NCBI RefSeq assembly: GCF_002197845.1
Contig: NZ_NIDE01000004.1
Location: 1,116,001-1,180,000 of the forward strand
Reading direction: 5' to 3'
Source of the DNA: Fimbriiglobus ruber
GTDB taxonomy: Bacteria; Planctomycetota; Planctomycetia; Gemmatales; Gemmataceae
DNA: 64,000 bases
Below are positions 16,549 to 25,900 of the stretch, piece after piece. A model generated the notes under the pieces. It did no database searches, was not told the origin of the DNA, and saw nothing but the letters and a program-made list of their open reading frames with translations. The stretch's first letter is position 1. Each line of letters starts with the position of its first letter. The translations under genes were made by a program, and so were the position numbers.

Positions 16549-17278
16549 TTGGGCGCCCTCGGGTCGAATACCGCGTGCGGTTGCAACCTGATCTGTCAGA
16601 TTTATTCGCTATCCAGGCACAATTATTTTGTGCCTTTCGATGGTTTGCAATCTTGGTGCGAATTTGTCTCGAGTCGTTCTGTCAAATCGATTTGAACTAC
16701 GACTATCTAGCCTGCGATCGGTACGCACCCCCACCCGTGCCAGACAAAACTGGCTTAATAACGGCGACGGGACGCGATTCTTCCCACAAGCACACCCACC
16801 CATTCCTGGCACGGTTGCCAGGAATGGTGCGATAGGGATGCCTAGCGGCGTACGCCGTCGTGCGAAGCGACGGCGTTGCGCGCGGGCTTATGACTCGCAA
16901 TCCGAGTCAGTTATTCACAGATCAAGAATCGAAACCGAGAACACGCGAGACTTTTTAAACAAAGTTAAGAAAATGCGAGTTCACTTTCATAACCTCATCC
17001 AGGGGATTCTGCCCGAATTTCGCCTTTTTGTCAATGAATTTTAGGCCCGCGAAATACGAGATTTGATTCCCAAAAATCATAGGAAACACACGAATACTTC
17101 GAGCAGGCCGCCGACAAGAATGTTGTGGATTAAGCCTTCCTGGCAGCAAATCGAGGGGTTTTGCAGTGCCCGACGAGAGTCGCCGAATGGGAGTGAGATG
17201 TCATCCGATGAAAATCGATTACGTGAATATTCAACGGATAAAATTCTCCCGAGTCATCATTTAAGCCGGGCACCACTC
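16549..17278. other. 730-bp non-coding region with a cluster of hairpins
   Basis: No convincing gene is seen. A 138-codon open frame crosses it but has no protein-like pattern. The region contains three back-to-back perfect hairpins at 16800-16909 (listed separately) and becomes AT-rich towards the VTT-domain gene. It may hold the promoter of that gene and a structured RNA or repeat. Confidence 0.4.
16800..16909. repeat. three consecutive perfect hairpins
   Basis: Hairpin 1 is CCATTCCTGGCA-CGGT-TGCC..., a 12-bp perfect stem (16800-16811 with 16816-16827). Hairpin 2 is ACGCCGTCG with CGACGGCGT, a 9-bp stem (16852-16860 with 16868-16876). Hairpin 3 is TGACTCG with CGAGTCA, a 7-bp stem (16891-16897 with 16903-16909). 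The regular spacing suggests a structured RNA or a composite palindromic repeat. None is followed by a T-run. Confidence 0.6.
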
Positions 17279-18028
17279 ATGACCGAGGCTTCGACAATCG
17301 ATGCGGCTCTTCCCGTTCCGGCCGACGAGTTTCGTCGACCGGTGTGGGTCCGGCCTTTGGCGGTGTTGCTGATCGTTCCAAGTCTGATCGGGGTCGTTTA
17401 TCTCTGCGGGCCCGATCCGGGCGCCAGTTTTACCCGGTTACAGCAAAACCTTGCCGAACTCCAGGCCGAGGTACAGGCCCGGCCTGCCCTTTCGTTGGCT
17501 ATCTTCGTCCTCGTTTACGTGTTGGTTGTGGGCCTTTCGCTCCCGATCACGCCGTTGTTATCGCTGCTGGCCGGGGCCTTGTTCGGGCGGTGGGTCGGGA
17601 CGGGCGCGAGTACCCTGGCGGCGACCATCGGGGCGACCGCCGCCATGCTCCTGAGCCGGTACGTCTTTCGCGAGTGGGTCCAGACGTGCTTCGGAACCCG
17701 ACTCGCCGGACTGAACCGACGACTCGAACGGGACGGCGCGTATTACCTTCTTGCCTTACGGCTGCTCCCGATCGTTCCGTTCTGGCTGATCAACCTCGCC
17801 GCGGGATTGACGTCGATTCGCCCCCGCACGTTCGCGCTCGTCAGCTGGGTCGGAATGTCGCCGATGACGTTTCTGTACGTCAGCGCCGGTACGGAACTGG
17901 CCACGCTGGAATCGCCGCGGGATGTCTTTTCGCCACAAGTATTCGCAACGTTCGTCGCGCTCGGGCTCTCCCTGTTCGCGCTAAGATTCCTTGCTGGGTC
18001 CGTGTTCTCGGGGAGCAAGCGGTCGTGA
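17279..18028 (+). CDS. VTT-domain (TVP38/TMEM64, DedA superfamily) membrane protein
   Basis: This 249-residue polytopic membrane protein has the VTT core: LPITPLLSLLAGALFGRWVG, TLAATIGATAAMLLSRYVFR, then ALRLLPIVPFWLINLAAG and FALVSWVGMSPMTFLYVSAG. The superfamily is linked to lipid handling (scramblase-like activity) and membrane integrity. The start at 17279 is the closest ATG to the conserved region. An in-frame ATG at 17198, preceded by GGGAG, would add 27 polar residues and cannot be excluded. The stop overlaps the GTG start of the next gene, indicating coupling. Confidence 0.85.
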   Translation: MTEASTIDAALPVPADEFRRPVWVRPLAVLLIVPSLIGVVYLCGPDPGASFTRLQQNLAELQAEVQARPALSLAIFVLVYVLVVGLSLPITPLLSLLAGALFGRWVGTGASTLAATIGATAAMLLSRYVFREWVQTCFGTRLAGLNRRLERDGAYYLLALRLLPIVPFWLINLAAGLTSIRPRTFALVSWVGMSPMTFLYVSAGTELATLESPRDVFSPQVFATFVALGLSLFALRFLAGSVFSGSKRS

Positions 18029-18381
18029 TCGACTTCCGGTGCTGGTACTGCAACAAGCGCTATTTCAAACAAGAAGCCCAGATTCGAAGTCGTTTTCGCT
18101 GTTCGTGCGAACACATTCTCAAGGTGCCGAGGCAATCGGGCGGCTATTGCCGGGTGCGGCGGCCGATCGACTGGCTGGTCGAGATCGTCGTGTACGGCGG
18201 CGGTGGGGCGCTACTCGGCTTCTTTCTGGCGATATTCATCGGGAGTCGGCTGCCGTTCTTTCGCCGGTCGATTTACCTGATCGGCGGGTTGACGTTAGCC
18301 GGCTTTTTGTTCGGCGCGCTCGGCGGCGAGAGAGGGATCAACCTGATCGGGCGCATGATCCGCGAACGCGAACAAGGGTGA
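18025..18381 (+). CDS. zinc-ribbon membrane protein
   Basis: This 118-residue protein starts at a GTG whose last two bases are shared with the TGA of the VTT-domain gene, and a GGGAG ribosome site lies upstream. The N-terminus has a Cys4-like metal site (FRCWYCNKRYF, FRCSCEH; Cys6, 9, 26, 28). Two membrane helices follow, around residues 55-75 and 82-102 (WLVEIVVYGGGGALLGFFLA, YLIGGLTLAGFLFGALGG). Its function is unknown. Coupling to the VTT gene suggests they work together. Confidence 0.75.
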   Translation: MIDFRCWYCNKRYFKQEAQIRSRFRCSCEHILKVPRQSGGYCRVRRPIDWLVEIVVYGGGGALLGFFLAIFIGSRLPFFRRSIYLIGGLTLAGFLFGALGGERGINLIGRMIREREQG

Positions 18382-18404
18382 CGAGGTAATCTGAGTGACG
18401 TGTC

Positions 18405-18911
18405 ATGACCAAGAAAGAACTTCGGGAGTCATTCCGACAAGCTGTTTTCGAACGCGACGGTTATCGGTGCGCGATGTGTGGCTATTCGCCGCCGGCCGAA
18501 GCGTGGGCCGGACTGCCCCTCCCCCTCGACGCCCATCACATTTGCGACCGATCCAAGATCCCGTTCGGCGGATACGTTCGCGAAAACGGCATCAGCCTTT
18601 GCCCCGATTGTCACACGCTGGCGGAGGTCTACCACGCCTGCGGGAAACCCGCGCCAGGGTACTCATCCGCCGATCTCTATACTCGGATTCACTCGGACTA
18701 CGACACAGCTGTTCGGCACTCACTGCGGATCGGATGCGACGAAGAAACAGTGACGAACCACTTCCGGCTTCTCGATTCCGTCAAAGCACGAGAGGCAGAA
18801 CTCGCCGCCGAACTCTCGCAGGTGGCTGACGCCACCACCTGGGAATTAAGTTGTCTCGATTTGAATATTACCGACGCTGACTTGTTGCTTTACGGACAGG
18901 GCCGGTTTTGA
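18405..18911 (+). CDS. HNH endonuclease-like protein
   Basis: This 168-residue protein has an HNH (beta-beta-alpha metal) core: FRQAVFERDGYRCAMCG with Cys22/Cys25, LDAHHICDRS with His44-His45, then GGYVRENGISLCPDCH with Cys66, Cys69 and His70. The zinc-stabilised HNH fold cleaves or nicks nucleic acid in known members. The C-terminal half is helical and unassigned. It follows the zinc-ribbon gene by 23 bp and converges with the helicase gene 7 bp away. It may act in DNA repair, restriction or phage-like functions. No partner gene indicates which. Confidence 0.8.
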   Translation: MTKKELRESFRQAVFERDGYRCAMCGYSPPAEAWAGLPLPLDAHHICDRSKIPFGGYVRENGISLCPDCHTLAEVYHACGKPAPGYSSADLYTRIHSDYDTAVRHSLRIGCDEETVTNHFRLLDSVKAREAELAAELSQVADATTWELSCLDLNITDADLLLYGQGRF

Positions 18912-18918
18912 GACACGA

Positions 18919-20940
18919 TTATTCACTCGCGGCCCGCTTCGCCCGCGTTTTCTTTGCCGGCGGCGGGGCTTCGCTCTCTTCAACGCCATCCACAAACCGT
19001 TTGCAGTCCGGCAGGGCCGCCAGGAACAGACGGCCGTAGGGCTTCGTCAAAACACGCGGGTCAAAGAGTACGACCATGCCGCGGTCGGCGGCGGTGCGGA
19101 TCAGGCGGCCGAAGCCCTGCTTCAGTTTGATCGCGGCCTGCGGGATCTGGTAGTCCATGAACGGGTTGCCGCCGGCCGCCTCGATCGCTTCCAGGCGGGC
19201 CTCGGTGAGCGGTCGATCCGGGACGGCAAACGGGAGCTTCGTGATGATGACGTTCGACAGGGCTTCGCCGCGCACGTCGACGCCCTGCCAGAACGTGTCG
19301 ACGCCGAACAGCACGGCTTTCGGTGAGGAGCGAAATGTGGCGAGCATTTTCGCGGCCGGTTGGCCGTCGCCCTGGACGAGCAGTGTGTACCCGTGCTGCG
19401 CGAACCACGGCCGCAGCCGTTCGGCCGCCTTGTTCAGAAACGTGTAGCTCGTGAACAACACGAAGGCCCGCCCCTCGGTCCGCTGGACGTAATCCGGGAT
19501 CATTTCCAGGGCCTTGCTCTCGAAGTCCGTCGGCCGCGCGGACGGATCGGGAACGGACGTTTTGAACAGGTGCAATTCGGCCTGTTCGCGGTAGTTGAAC
19601 GGGCTGCCGAGTTGCTTGGTGTCCGCCTCGTCCAGACCGAGACGTTTCTGAAAATGCTCAAATCCCTCGGTCCCGCCGGCGCTGAGCGTTGCGCTGGTCA
19701 AAACCACCGCCGGTACCTTGTCGTAAAGCTGCTCTTTCAGAGCGGGACCGACCTCAATAGGGGCACTTGCCAGAGAGACCCGGGGCACCCGACCTTGCCG
19801 CACGTCGACCCAGTAAACTTGTCCCGCGAGGTCTTGCCCGAGCCACTGGCGGACCGATTGCGCGAGCCCGAGGAGGCGGTCCGTGCGGCTCGTCAGTTCG
19901 ACCTTTTCTTCCTCGTTGCTTAGCCTCCCGGCGATCCGCTGGAGGGCGTTCGCCAGTTTTCCGAGTTCTTCGGACAGTACGTCGGGGACGATTCTCGTCT
20001 GCCGGACCCGCCCGGTCCCTCGTGCCTGGCTGGCGTGCCAGGAATGGAGCGAGAGGAAAAACCGCTCGGACGCTTGCCGGGTGGCCTCGACCTGGTTGAA
20101 ACTTTCCGCATCCCCATGCTGGGCCAGCACGCCCTTATGCGACCGCGGGGCGAGGATCTGATTTAGAAGGTAATCGACACTCCCTTGCGTGACGGACAGG
20201 CCGAGGTGGTCGGCCGCCACGTCTTCCAGGGTGTGGGCCTCGTCGAAAATGACTGCCTGGTAGTCGGGTAACAAGCCGCCGCCACTTTTCCGCAGCGCGA
20301 GGTCGCTGAAAAAGAGGGCGTGGTTGACGACGAGGAGGTTGGCGCCGAACGCGGCCGTCCGGGCACGGAAGTAAAAGCATTCTTTCCGGCTCGGGCAATT
20401 CCGCCCGAGACAGTTGCCGCCGTCGGACTCCACCATGTCCCACACGGACGGCAGGGGTTGAAAACTCAGATCGCTCCGGCTGCCGTCGGTCGTCTGCCGC
20501 GACCACTTGCCGATTTGAATGAGCTGCTGGGCGGCGGCCGGGTCGGTCAGGAGGGAGCCCATCCGCTGCTGGGCCACCCGGAGCCGGCGCAGACTGAGGT
20601 AGTTCCCCCGACCCTTGACCAGCGCGGGCCGCAGGTCGTTCGGCATCACGGACTGGAGGAAGGGAATATCCTTGGTGACGAGTTGTTCCTGGAGCCCGAT
20701 CGTGTGCGTGGAAATGACGATGCGGTAATCTTTCTTCGCCGCGACGGCCAGGGCCGCGGGCACGAGATACGCGAAGCTCTTCCCGACTCCGGTGCCCGCC
20801 TCGACGAGTAGCTTGCGGTCACGGGCCAGCGCGTCGGCCACGGCCGTCGCCATCTCGACTTGTTGTGGCCGGGACTCGAAGCCGGGCAAGCGCTTGGCGA
20901 CCAACCCGCCGGGACCGAGAACTTTGGATGCGTGAGTCAT
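18919..20940 (-). CDS. dinG: DinG-type (XPD-like) ATP-dependent DNA helicase
   Basis: This 673-residue superfamily 2 helicase should unwind DNA 5' to 3' during repair or R-loop removal. Motifs: Walker A GTGVGKS (49-55), DEAH (233-236), SATLSAGG, and motif [16 protein letters not shown] near the C-terminus. Three cysteines of an Fe-S domain are present at 177, 182 and 188 ([15 protein letters not shown]). The first ligand, normally the Cys in KGRxNYLC, is Ser116 ([12 protein letters not shown]). The Fe-S cluster may be altered or absent. It converges with the HNH gene. Confidence 0.9.
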   Translation of the reverse strand: MTHASKVLGPGGLVAKRLPGFESRPQQVEMATAVADALARDRKLLVEAGTGVGKSFAYLVPAALAVAAKKDYRIVISTHTIGLQEQLVTKDIPFLQSVMPNDLRPALVKGRGNYLSLRRLRVAQQRMGSLLTDPAAAQQLIQIGKWSRQTTDGSRSDLSFQPLPSVWDMVESDGGNCLGRNCPSRKECFYFRARTAAFGANLLVVNHALFFSDLALRKSGGGLLPDYQAVIFDEAHTLEDVAADHLGLSVTQGSVDYLLNQILAPRSHKGVLAQHGDAESFNQVEATRQASERFFLSLHSWHASQARGTGRVRQTRIVPDVLSEELGKLANALQRIAGRLSNEEEKVELTSRTDRLLGLAQSVRQWLGQDLAGQVYWVDVRQGRVPRVSLASAPIEVGPALKEQLYDKVPAVVLTSATLSAGGTEGFEHFQKRLGLDEADTKQLGSPFNYREQAELHLFKTSVPDPSARPTDFESKALEMIPDYVQRTEGRAFVLFTSYTFLNKAAERLRPWFAQHGYTLLVQGDGQPAAKMLATFRSSPKAVLFGVDTFWQGVDVRGEALSNVIITKLPFAVPDRPLTEARLEAIEAAGGNPFMDYQIPQAAIKLKQGFGRLIRTAADRGMVVLFDPRVLTKPYGRLFLAALPDCKRFVDGVEESEAPPPAKKTRAKRAASE

Positions 20941-21050
20941 AAGGAAAATTTTGTCCGCACCGGGGGGAGAATGTAAAGGCGGGTTGCGTTGTTAACGCAC
21001 GCGGGCGAACGCCCGAACCACGAGTGGCACGTCGGCTCCCTCCCCAGAAT

Positions 21051-21096
21051 GGCGATAGCCCGCGGCATCCGTGCCACGGGCCATCGCGACTGTCGC
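21051..21096. repeat. imperfect stem plus short hairpin between dinG and BON gene
   Basis: GGCGAT..CCCG..GGCA pairs with TGCC..CGGG..ATCGC over 21051-21087 with small internal loops, followed by GCGAC-T-GTCGC at 21086-21096. Upstream in the same gap are TGCGTT/AACGCA (20985-20999) and CGGGCG/CGCCCG (21002-21015). The gap as a whole is rich in palindromes but has no gene. Confidence 0.45.
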
Positions 21097-21110
21097 TATA
21101 GGCTTACGTC

Positions 21111-21938
21111 TTACTGGAACTTGACCCGCCAGTAATCGTGCGAGGTCGTGTTCCGACCGAGCCACCAGTGGCCGTCATCCCAGCTCAGGGTCACCGACCG
21201 CCAGCCGAGCGGCACCTTCGGGAACGGGTAGAACGGCCCGATGAACGGGAACGCGTTGTACGGGTACGCGGTCGGGTACGCGACACGGGAAACGTTGTTG
21301 TACGGGGCGTAGGTCGGCCACGCGTAAGGCGGCAGCGGCGGGGCGTACCCGTCGTTCGGGCTGGCTCCCGGGCCGCCCATCGCCTGCGGTTCGCCGGCCG
21401 GACCCATCGGCATGCCCATGCCCATCCCCGGGGGCATACCCATACCGCCGGGCATGCCCATACCGCCACCGGGCATACCCATGCCCGGGGGAACGCCCAT
21501 ACCCGGCGGGGGAGCCATCGGCCCCATCGGCAGGCGGGCCATCATGGCCCCGGGCGGCAGGCCCGGTTGTTCTTCGGCCCGCGTCTGCATGACATTTCCG
21601 ATCGTGATCCCGTCGCGGACCATCTTGACGCCGGCGACGACGCGGATTTCTTGCAGAATCGCCTTCTTTTGGGCGACGCTCATCGCCATCCCGGTCACCG
21701 TGACGGACCCGCTGTCGGTGACAACGGTCACGTCCGCCCCTTCGGCCACGGGGGACGACATGATGCGGGAGGCGATCACTTCGGCCAGTTTCTGGTTGCT
21801 CGCCGTCGTGGCGGCATCCGAGGCGGCGTCAGTCTTCTTCGAGGCGGCCGGCGCGGGCTTGGGCGAATCCTTCGCTTCGAGCGCACCGCCGACCCACACC
21901 CCGAGGGCCGCCAGCGGGCAGAGCAATCGCTTGTTCAC
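21111..21938 (-). CDS. exported BON-domain protein with Gly/Met/Pro-rich repeats
   Basis: This 275-residue protein has a likely signal peptide (MNKRLLCPLAALGVWVGGAL). A BON domain follows at about 50-115 (LAEVIASRIMSSPVAEGADV, VTVTGMAMSVAQKKAILQE), typical of periplasmic or outer-membrane phospholipid-binding proteins. Residues ~125-190 are a low-complexity Met/Gly/Pro segment with repeated GMGMPGG-like units. The C-terminus is Tyr/Pro-rich and ends with a Trp-rich block. The start is GTG at 21938, backed by AGGAGG. It probably acts in the cell envelope. Confidence 0.8.
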   Translation of the reverse strand: MNKRLLCPLAALGVWVGGALEAKDSPKPAPAASKKTDAASDAATTASNQKLAEVIASRIMSSPVAEGADVTVVTDSGSVTVTGMAMSVAQKKAILQEIRVVAGVKMVRDGITIGNVMQTRAEEQPGLPPGAMMARLPMGPMAPPPGMGVPPGMGMPGGGMGMPGGMGMPPGMGMGMPMGPAGEPQAMGGPGASPNDGYAPPLPPYAWPTYAPYNNVSRVAYPTAYPYNAFPFIGPFYPFPKVPLGWRSVTLSWDDGHWWLGRNTTSHDYWRVKFQ

Positions 21939-22352
21939 TTGTCTTCCTCCTTGAACGGTCTCGCACGTCAGAGAGAGCGTGTGTGTCGGGAGTACCCGGC
22001 GTTCGGGTACTCGGCGTTACACCATCTCAATCGCCATTTCCGGTTGTCCGAGCGAACCCGAGTCCGATCGGAATGACTGTTCTGTCGGGATGGGGGGGAG
22101 GCGCAAACGGATTGGTGAGAAGAACCAGCACAGCCCAGACGATCCGGCACATTCTCGAAGGAAAACCAACGAATCGAAAAAATCCTCTCAAGTCCACCGA
22201 TTACGGCATCGTTTTTCGAGCCCTTTCCGGGCATTGTTCCCTTGACCGGTGGAGCTGGAACCTTGTAAGTTTTTCATCCGGGACATGAGCTGGCATGGAT
22301 TCGCCACGGGTTCCGCTCGCACTCCGCTAAACCCACGGACGGGTCTTTTCTT
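21939..22352. other. intergenic region between BON gene and RmlD-like gene
   Basis: This 414-bp divergent intergenic region has a perfect 9-bp hairpin GAGTACCCG-GCGTT-CGGGTACTC at 21990-22012. No gene is seen. Promoters of both neighbours should lie here. Confidence 0.4.
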
Positions 22353-23258
22353 ATGCGATGTCTGATCCTCGGCGGCACCGGCCTCATCGGTTCGCACCTC
22401 GTCACCGCCTGCGACGACCGCGGGTACGCCCGACTCGGCACCTGGTATCGATTCCCCCACACCGACCACGTCCCCCTCGACGTCCGCGACGGCGACGCCG
22501 TCACCGAACTGATTGCCGACTATCAGCCGGACGTGACGTTCCTCGCCAGCGGGCTGGTTTGCTCGGGGTACGCCGAAGCGTTCCCGGACGAGTGCCGGGA
22601 CGTGACGGTGACCGGCGCCAGCGAAGTGGCCTTGGCCGTCGCCCGCCACGGCGGCTCGCTCGTGTTGTTTTCCTCCGACGAGGTATTTGGCGACTCAGCC
22701 ACGACCCGTCGCGAGGAAGATCCCGCCGTCCCCACGGGCGCACTGGCCCGGTGCCAGGTCGAGGCGGAAGAAGTGGTCCGCACGCTCCTGCCGGACCGGC
22801 ACCTGATCGTCCGGTCGAGTTGGGTGTTCGGTCACGAGGAGCGTGGCCGGGACCGCGCATGTCGCCTTGTTCGCAAACTCGCTGCCCGCGACACGATCAC
22901 GACCGCGAGCGACCGGCACGGCCAACCGACTTACGCCCCGGACCTCGCGGACGTCGCCCTCGAACTCGCCCGGTTGGGCCAGACCGGGACGGTCCACGTC
23001 GTCGGCCCGGACCGGCACACGGAGTTTACGTTCGCCCGGTTGACCGCGCACATCTTCGGCTACGACACGGACCTGATCGAAGGCGTTCCGGCGGAAACCC
23101 TGGACGACCAGCCCCCCCGCCCGGCCAACATTTGCCTCGACCGCGTGAAACTCCGCTCCCTCCTCGGCCCCCGCGCGATCCGCACCACCGCCGACGGCCT
23201 CCGCGGCCTGCGCGCCGACCTCCAACCCGCGACGATGGTCCGCATCCACGCGGCGTGA
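22353..23258 (+). CDS. RmlD-like (extended SDR) NAD(P)-dependent sugar-nucleotide reductase
   Basis: This 301-residue protein resembles dTDP-4-dehydrorhamnose reductases. The Rossmann motif GGTGLIG is at 7-13, and the typical core order is TFLASG, LVLFSSDEVFG, RSSWVFG, ASDRHGQPTYAPDLADV. The catalytic YxxxK is not present. At the expected place the sequence is ALARCQVEAEE, which puts Leu and Gln where Tyr and Lys should be. It may bind a nucleotide sugar or act as a non-canonical reductase. No rhamnose-pathway genes are nearby. The ATG at 22353 is natural. Confidence 0.8.
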   Translation: MRCLILGGTGLIGSHLVTACDDRGYARLGTWYRFPHTDHVPLDVRDGDAVTELIADYQPDVTFLASGLVCSGYAEAFPDECRDVTVTGASEVALAVARHGGSLVLFSSDEVFGDSATTRREEDPAVPTGALARCQVEAEEVVRTLLPDRHLIVRSSWVFGHEERGRDRACRLVRKLAARDTITTASDRHGQPTYAPDLADVALELARLGQTGTVHVVGPDRHTEFTFARLTAHIFGYDTDLIEGVPAETLDDQPPRPANICLDRVKLRSLLGPRAIRTTADGLRGLRADLQPATMVRIHAA

Positions 23259-23584
23259 TCAGACGGCGAACGACCGGAGCGCCCGGGGCGTTGCCCTGGG
23301 CTGAGAACCGTCAGTCCTTCAGACTGATCAGTGCCGGCACACACCAGCGTGAGTGACAGGGATTGGGCGCGACATTGTCATCGGCTTCGCATGCCGGGAA
23401 CGGAAAATCGCGGCCCCTGCCGGCGACGTCTTTTACTCCTACTATTGCAGTAACGAGGTCGGCGACGGCCGTCCGGGCGAGTCGCCCGGTCCTTTCTGTG
23501 ATCGAGAAGCCCGAAGCCGTTTCGTAAGCCCTTTCACTCCCTCAAAGTGCGGCAGGCTTGCCGCCACACCCGGAAGAATCACAC
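23259..23584. other. intergenic region with several palindromes
   Basis: This 326-bp region between two same-strand genes contains a 9-bp palindrome at 23281-23301 (GCCCGGGGC/GCCCTGGGC with a G-U pair). It also has smaller stems such as CCGGGC/GCCCGG near 23484 and GCGGCA/TGCCGC near 23552. I see no gene. Confidence 0.4.
23281..23301. repeat. REP-like palindrome
   Basis: GCCCGGGGC-GTT-GCCCTGGGC is a 9-bp stem with one G-U pair and a 3-nt loop, just after the RmlD-like gene. It resembles the 8971-8992 palindrome and may act as a terminator or a dispersed repeat. Confidence 0.45.
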
Positions 23585-24088
23585 ATGGCGGACACCACCA
23601 ACCCGCGGGTTTTCTTCGACGTCTCCATCGACGGTAAGCCGGCCGGCCGGATCGTGATGGAACTGCGCGCCGACGTCGCGCCCAAAACCGCCGAGAACTT
23701 CCGCGCCCTCTGCACCGGCGAAAAAGGCTTCGGCTACAAGGGGAGCGGCTTTCACCGCGTGATCCCCCAGTTCATGCTCCAGGGCGGCGACTTCACCAAC
23801 CACAACGGAACCGGCGGCAAGAGCATCTACGGCACCAAGTTCGCCGACGAGAACTTCACCCTCAAGCACACCACGCCGGGCCTCCTCAGCATGGCCAACG
23901 CGGGCCCCAACACGAACGGCTCGCAGTTCTTCATCACCACGGTCAAGACCGAGTGGCTCGACGGCAAGCACGTGGTCTTCGGCTCCGTGGTCGAGGGGAT
24001 GGACGTGGTGAAGGCGGTCGAAGCGTTGGGCAGCCGCAGCGGCACGCCCTCGAAGAAGGTCGTCATCACCGACTGCGGCCAGGAGTAG
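23585..24088 (+). CDS. cyclophilin-type peptidyl-prolyl cis-trans isomerase
   Basis: This 167-residue protein is a single-domain cyclophilin that speeds proline isomerisation during protein folding. Conserved blocks are [32 protein letters not shown], the active-site [15 protein letters not shown] (Arg and Gln catalytic), NGSQFFITT and [10 protein letters not shown]. No signal peptide is present, so it is cytosolic. The length is normal for the family. The start at 23585 follows a GGAAG ribosome site. A hairpin-rich repeat block lies immediately downstream. Confidence 0.95.
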   Translation: MADTTNPRVFFDVSIDGKPAGRIVMELRADVAPKTAENFRALCTGEKGFGYKGSGFHRVIPQFMLQGGDFTNHNGTGGKSIYGTKFADENFTLKHTTPGLLSMANAGPNTNGSQFFITTVKTEWLDGKHVVFGSVVEGMDVVKAVEALGSRSGTPSKKVVITDCGQE

Positions 24089-24099
24089 TTCTTTGGACT

Positions 24100-24379
24100 C
24101 AAGGCGGCCGACAGCGGCCGCCTTGAACCCGCGCTCGGCGCGGGTCTCCGACCCCGCCGCTCTTCGGACCGCAGGTCTCCCGACGCTCGCCCCCTCGGAC
24201 ACCGCCTCCTCCGCCAGGCTGGCGTTGGAGACCTGCGGTCCGAAGAGCGGCGGGGTCGGAGACCCGCGCCGAGCGCGGGTGTGGGGGTGATTGCGACGAG
24301 AGGGTTATGCCCTTCCATCTCTGCGCCGCCTCATGAGCCCTGATTTTTAGGCTCAAGGCGGCTGCTGTCGGCCGCCTTG
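24100..24379. repeat. large nested inverted-repeat element between convergent genes
   Basis: The core is a perfect 53-bp inverted repeat (24128-24180 and 24227-24279) around a 46-nt spacer. It is flanked by two related hairpins: CAAGGCGGCCG/CGGCCGCCTTG (24100-24125) and CAAGGCGGC/GCCGCCTTG (24354-24379). It lies between the convergent cyclophilin and DUF1501 genes, where it could end transcription from both sides. A 29-bp stretch of the arm recurs at 44067-44095 with two mismatches, which suggests a dispersed element. Confidence 0.85.
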
Positions 24380-24410
24380 AACGATTGAATCCGTGGGCAT
24401 CAGCGACAAG

Positions 24411-25877
24411 TCAGCTCAAAATCTCTTTGACGACCCGCTGGTTCTCGACGCCCGTCAACCGTTGGTCGAGTCCCTGGAATTTGAACGTAAACTTCGAGTG
24501 GTCGATGCCCAGGCAGTGAAGGATCGTGGCGTTCAGGTCGTTGACGTGAACCGGGTTGGCGGCCACGTTGTAACTGAAGTCGTCGGTCTCGCCGTACACC
24601 GTCCCACCCTTCACCCCGCTGCCGGCCAGCCACATGGTGAAGTTCCGCGGGTGGTGGTCCCGGCCGTAGTTCGTCTTCGTTAACGTCCCCTGGCTGTAGA
24701 CCGTCCGGCCGAATTCCCCGCCCCAGACGACGAGCGTGCTGTCGAGCAGGCCGCGCCGCTTCAGGTCAGTCAACAGGGCGGCAGTCGGCTGGTCGGTGTC
24801 CATGCACTGCGATTTGATGTCCTTCGGCAGACTGCCGTGCTGGTCCCAGCCGCGGTGGAGAATTTGCACCGCCCGCACCCCCCGCTCCACCAACCGGCGG
24901 GCGAGTAACGCACTCGCCGCGAACGATCCGGGCTTCTTTACCTCGGGTCCGTAAAGGTCCAGGGTTTCCTTCGACTCTTTAGACAGGTCGGTCAGGTCCG
25001 GCACACTGGTTTGCATCCGGAACGCCATTTCGTACTGGGCGATCCGGGTCAGGGTGTCCGGGTCGCCGTAGTGATCGAACGTCCGCTGGTTGAGCGTACC
25101 GAGGGTATCGAGCATCGCGCGACGATTTTCCGGGCTCACGCCAGCCGGGTTCTGCACGTACAGCACCGGATCACCAACACTCCGCAGCGCGACGCCGCTG
25201 TACTTCCCGGGCAGAAACCCGCTCGCCCACATCCGCGAGAACAACGCCTGGGCCGCGGCCCCGGACGTCCAGAAAGGCGTGAACACGACGAACGCCGGCA
25301 GGTCGTTGCTGACGCTGCCGAGCCCGTAACTGAGCCACGAGCCGAGGCTCGGCTTGCCGGGAACTTCACTCCCGGTCATCACGAACGTGCAGGCCGGGTC
25401 GTGGTTGATCGCGTTCGTGTGGACGCTCCGCACCAGCGCAATGTCGTCCACGACCTTGGCGGTGTGCGGCAGCAGTTCGCTCACCCACATTCCGGACTTG
25501 CCGTGCTGGGCAAACTTGAACATTGAGGGGGCAACCGGCAGCCGGCTCTGGCCACTCGTCATGGTGGTGATCCGCTGGCCCTTCCGAACGCTGTCCGGCA
25601 AGTCTTTATCAAAGAATTCGGCCAGCTTGGGTTTGTAGTCGAACGTATCGATCTGGCTCGGGCCGCCGTTCATGTGCAGGTAAATGATCGCCTTGGCTTT
25701 CGGCGGGAAGTGCGGAAACCCCGGCAACGGCGGGTGAATCGCCGGTGACTTTGAATCGCCGGCCGCAACCCGTCGACCGGCAAGCGCCGCCAGAGCGAGC
25801 CCGCCGAGCCGCACCCCGGACGAGCCGAAGAACTGCCGGCGATTCAGGTTCAAGAGGTGTTCGTGGAGCGGGTTCAT
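24411..25877 (-). CDS. DUF1501 domain protein, Tat-exported
   Basis: This 488-residue protein belongs to the DUF1501 family, related to alkaline-phosphatase/sulfatase-like folds and abundant in planctomycetes. It has a twin-arginine-like signal ([10 protein letters not shown] then [13 protein letters not shown]). The body holds [20 protein letters not shown] near residue 65, the GGEFGRT motif, and the closing [12 protein letters not shown] and [12 protein letters not shown] segments. It is the second gene of a two-gene operon with the cytochrome/DUF1549/DUF1553 protein upstream, 114 bp away, separated by a large hairpin. The pair probably forms an exported complex for polymer or sulfated-sugar handling (inference). 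Confidence 0.92.
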   Translation of the reverse strand: MNPLHEHLLNLNRRQFFGSSGVRLGGLALAALAGRRVAAGDSKSPAIHPPLPGFPHFPPKAKAIIYLHMNGGPSQIDTFDYKPKLAEFFDKDLPDSVRKGQRITTMTSGQSRLPVAPSMFKFAQHGKSGMWVSELLPHTAKVVDDIALVRSVHTNAINHDPACTFVMTGSEVPGKPSLGSWLSYGLGSVSNDLPAFVVFTPFWTSGAAAQALFSRMWASGFLPGKYSGVALRSVGDPVLYVQNPAGVSPENRRAMLDTLGTLNQRTFDHYGDPDTLTRIAQYEMAFRMQTSVPDLTDLSKESKETLDLYGPEVKKPGSFAASALLARRLVERGVRAVQILHRGWDQHGSLPKDIKSQCMDTDQPTAALLTDLKRRGLLDSTLVVWGGEFGRTVYSQGTLTKTNYGRDHHPRNFTMWLAGSGVKGGTVYGETDDFSYNVAANPVHVNDLNATILHCLGIDHSKFTFKFQGLDQRLTGVENQRVVKEILS

Positions 25878-25900
25878 GTCGACTTACCCGAAGAGAATTT

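Noticed and set aside
16628-17044. 138-codon plus-strand frame
   Set aside because: It crosses three hairpins, has no ribosome site and no protein-like pattern.
24128-24279. CRISPR-like repeat
   Set aside because: It is a single inverted repeat, not a series of direct repeats with unique spacers.
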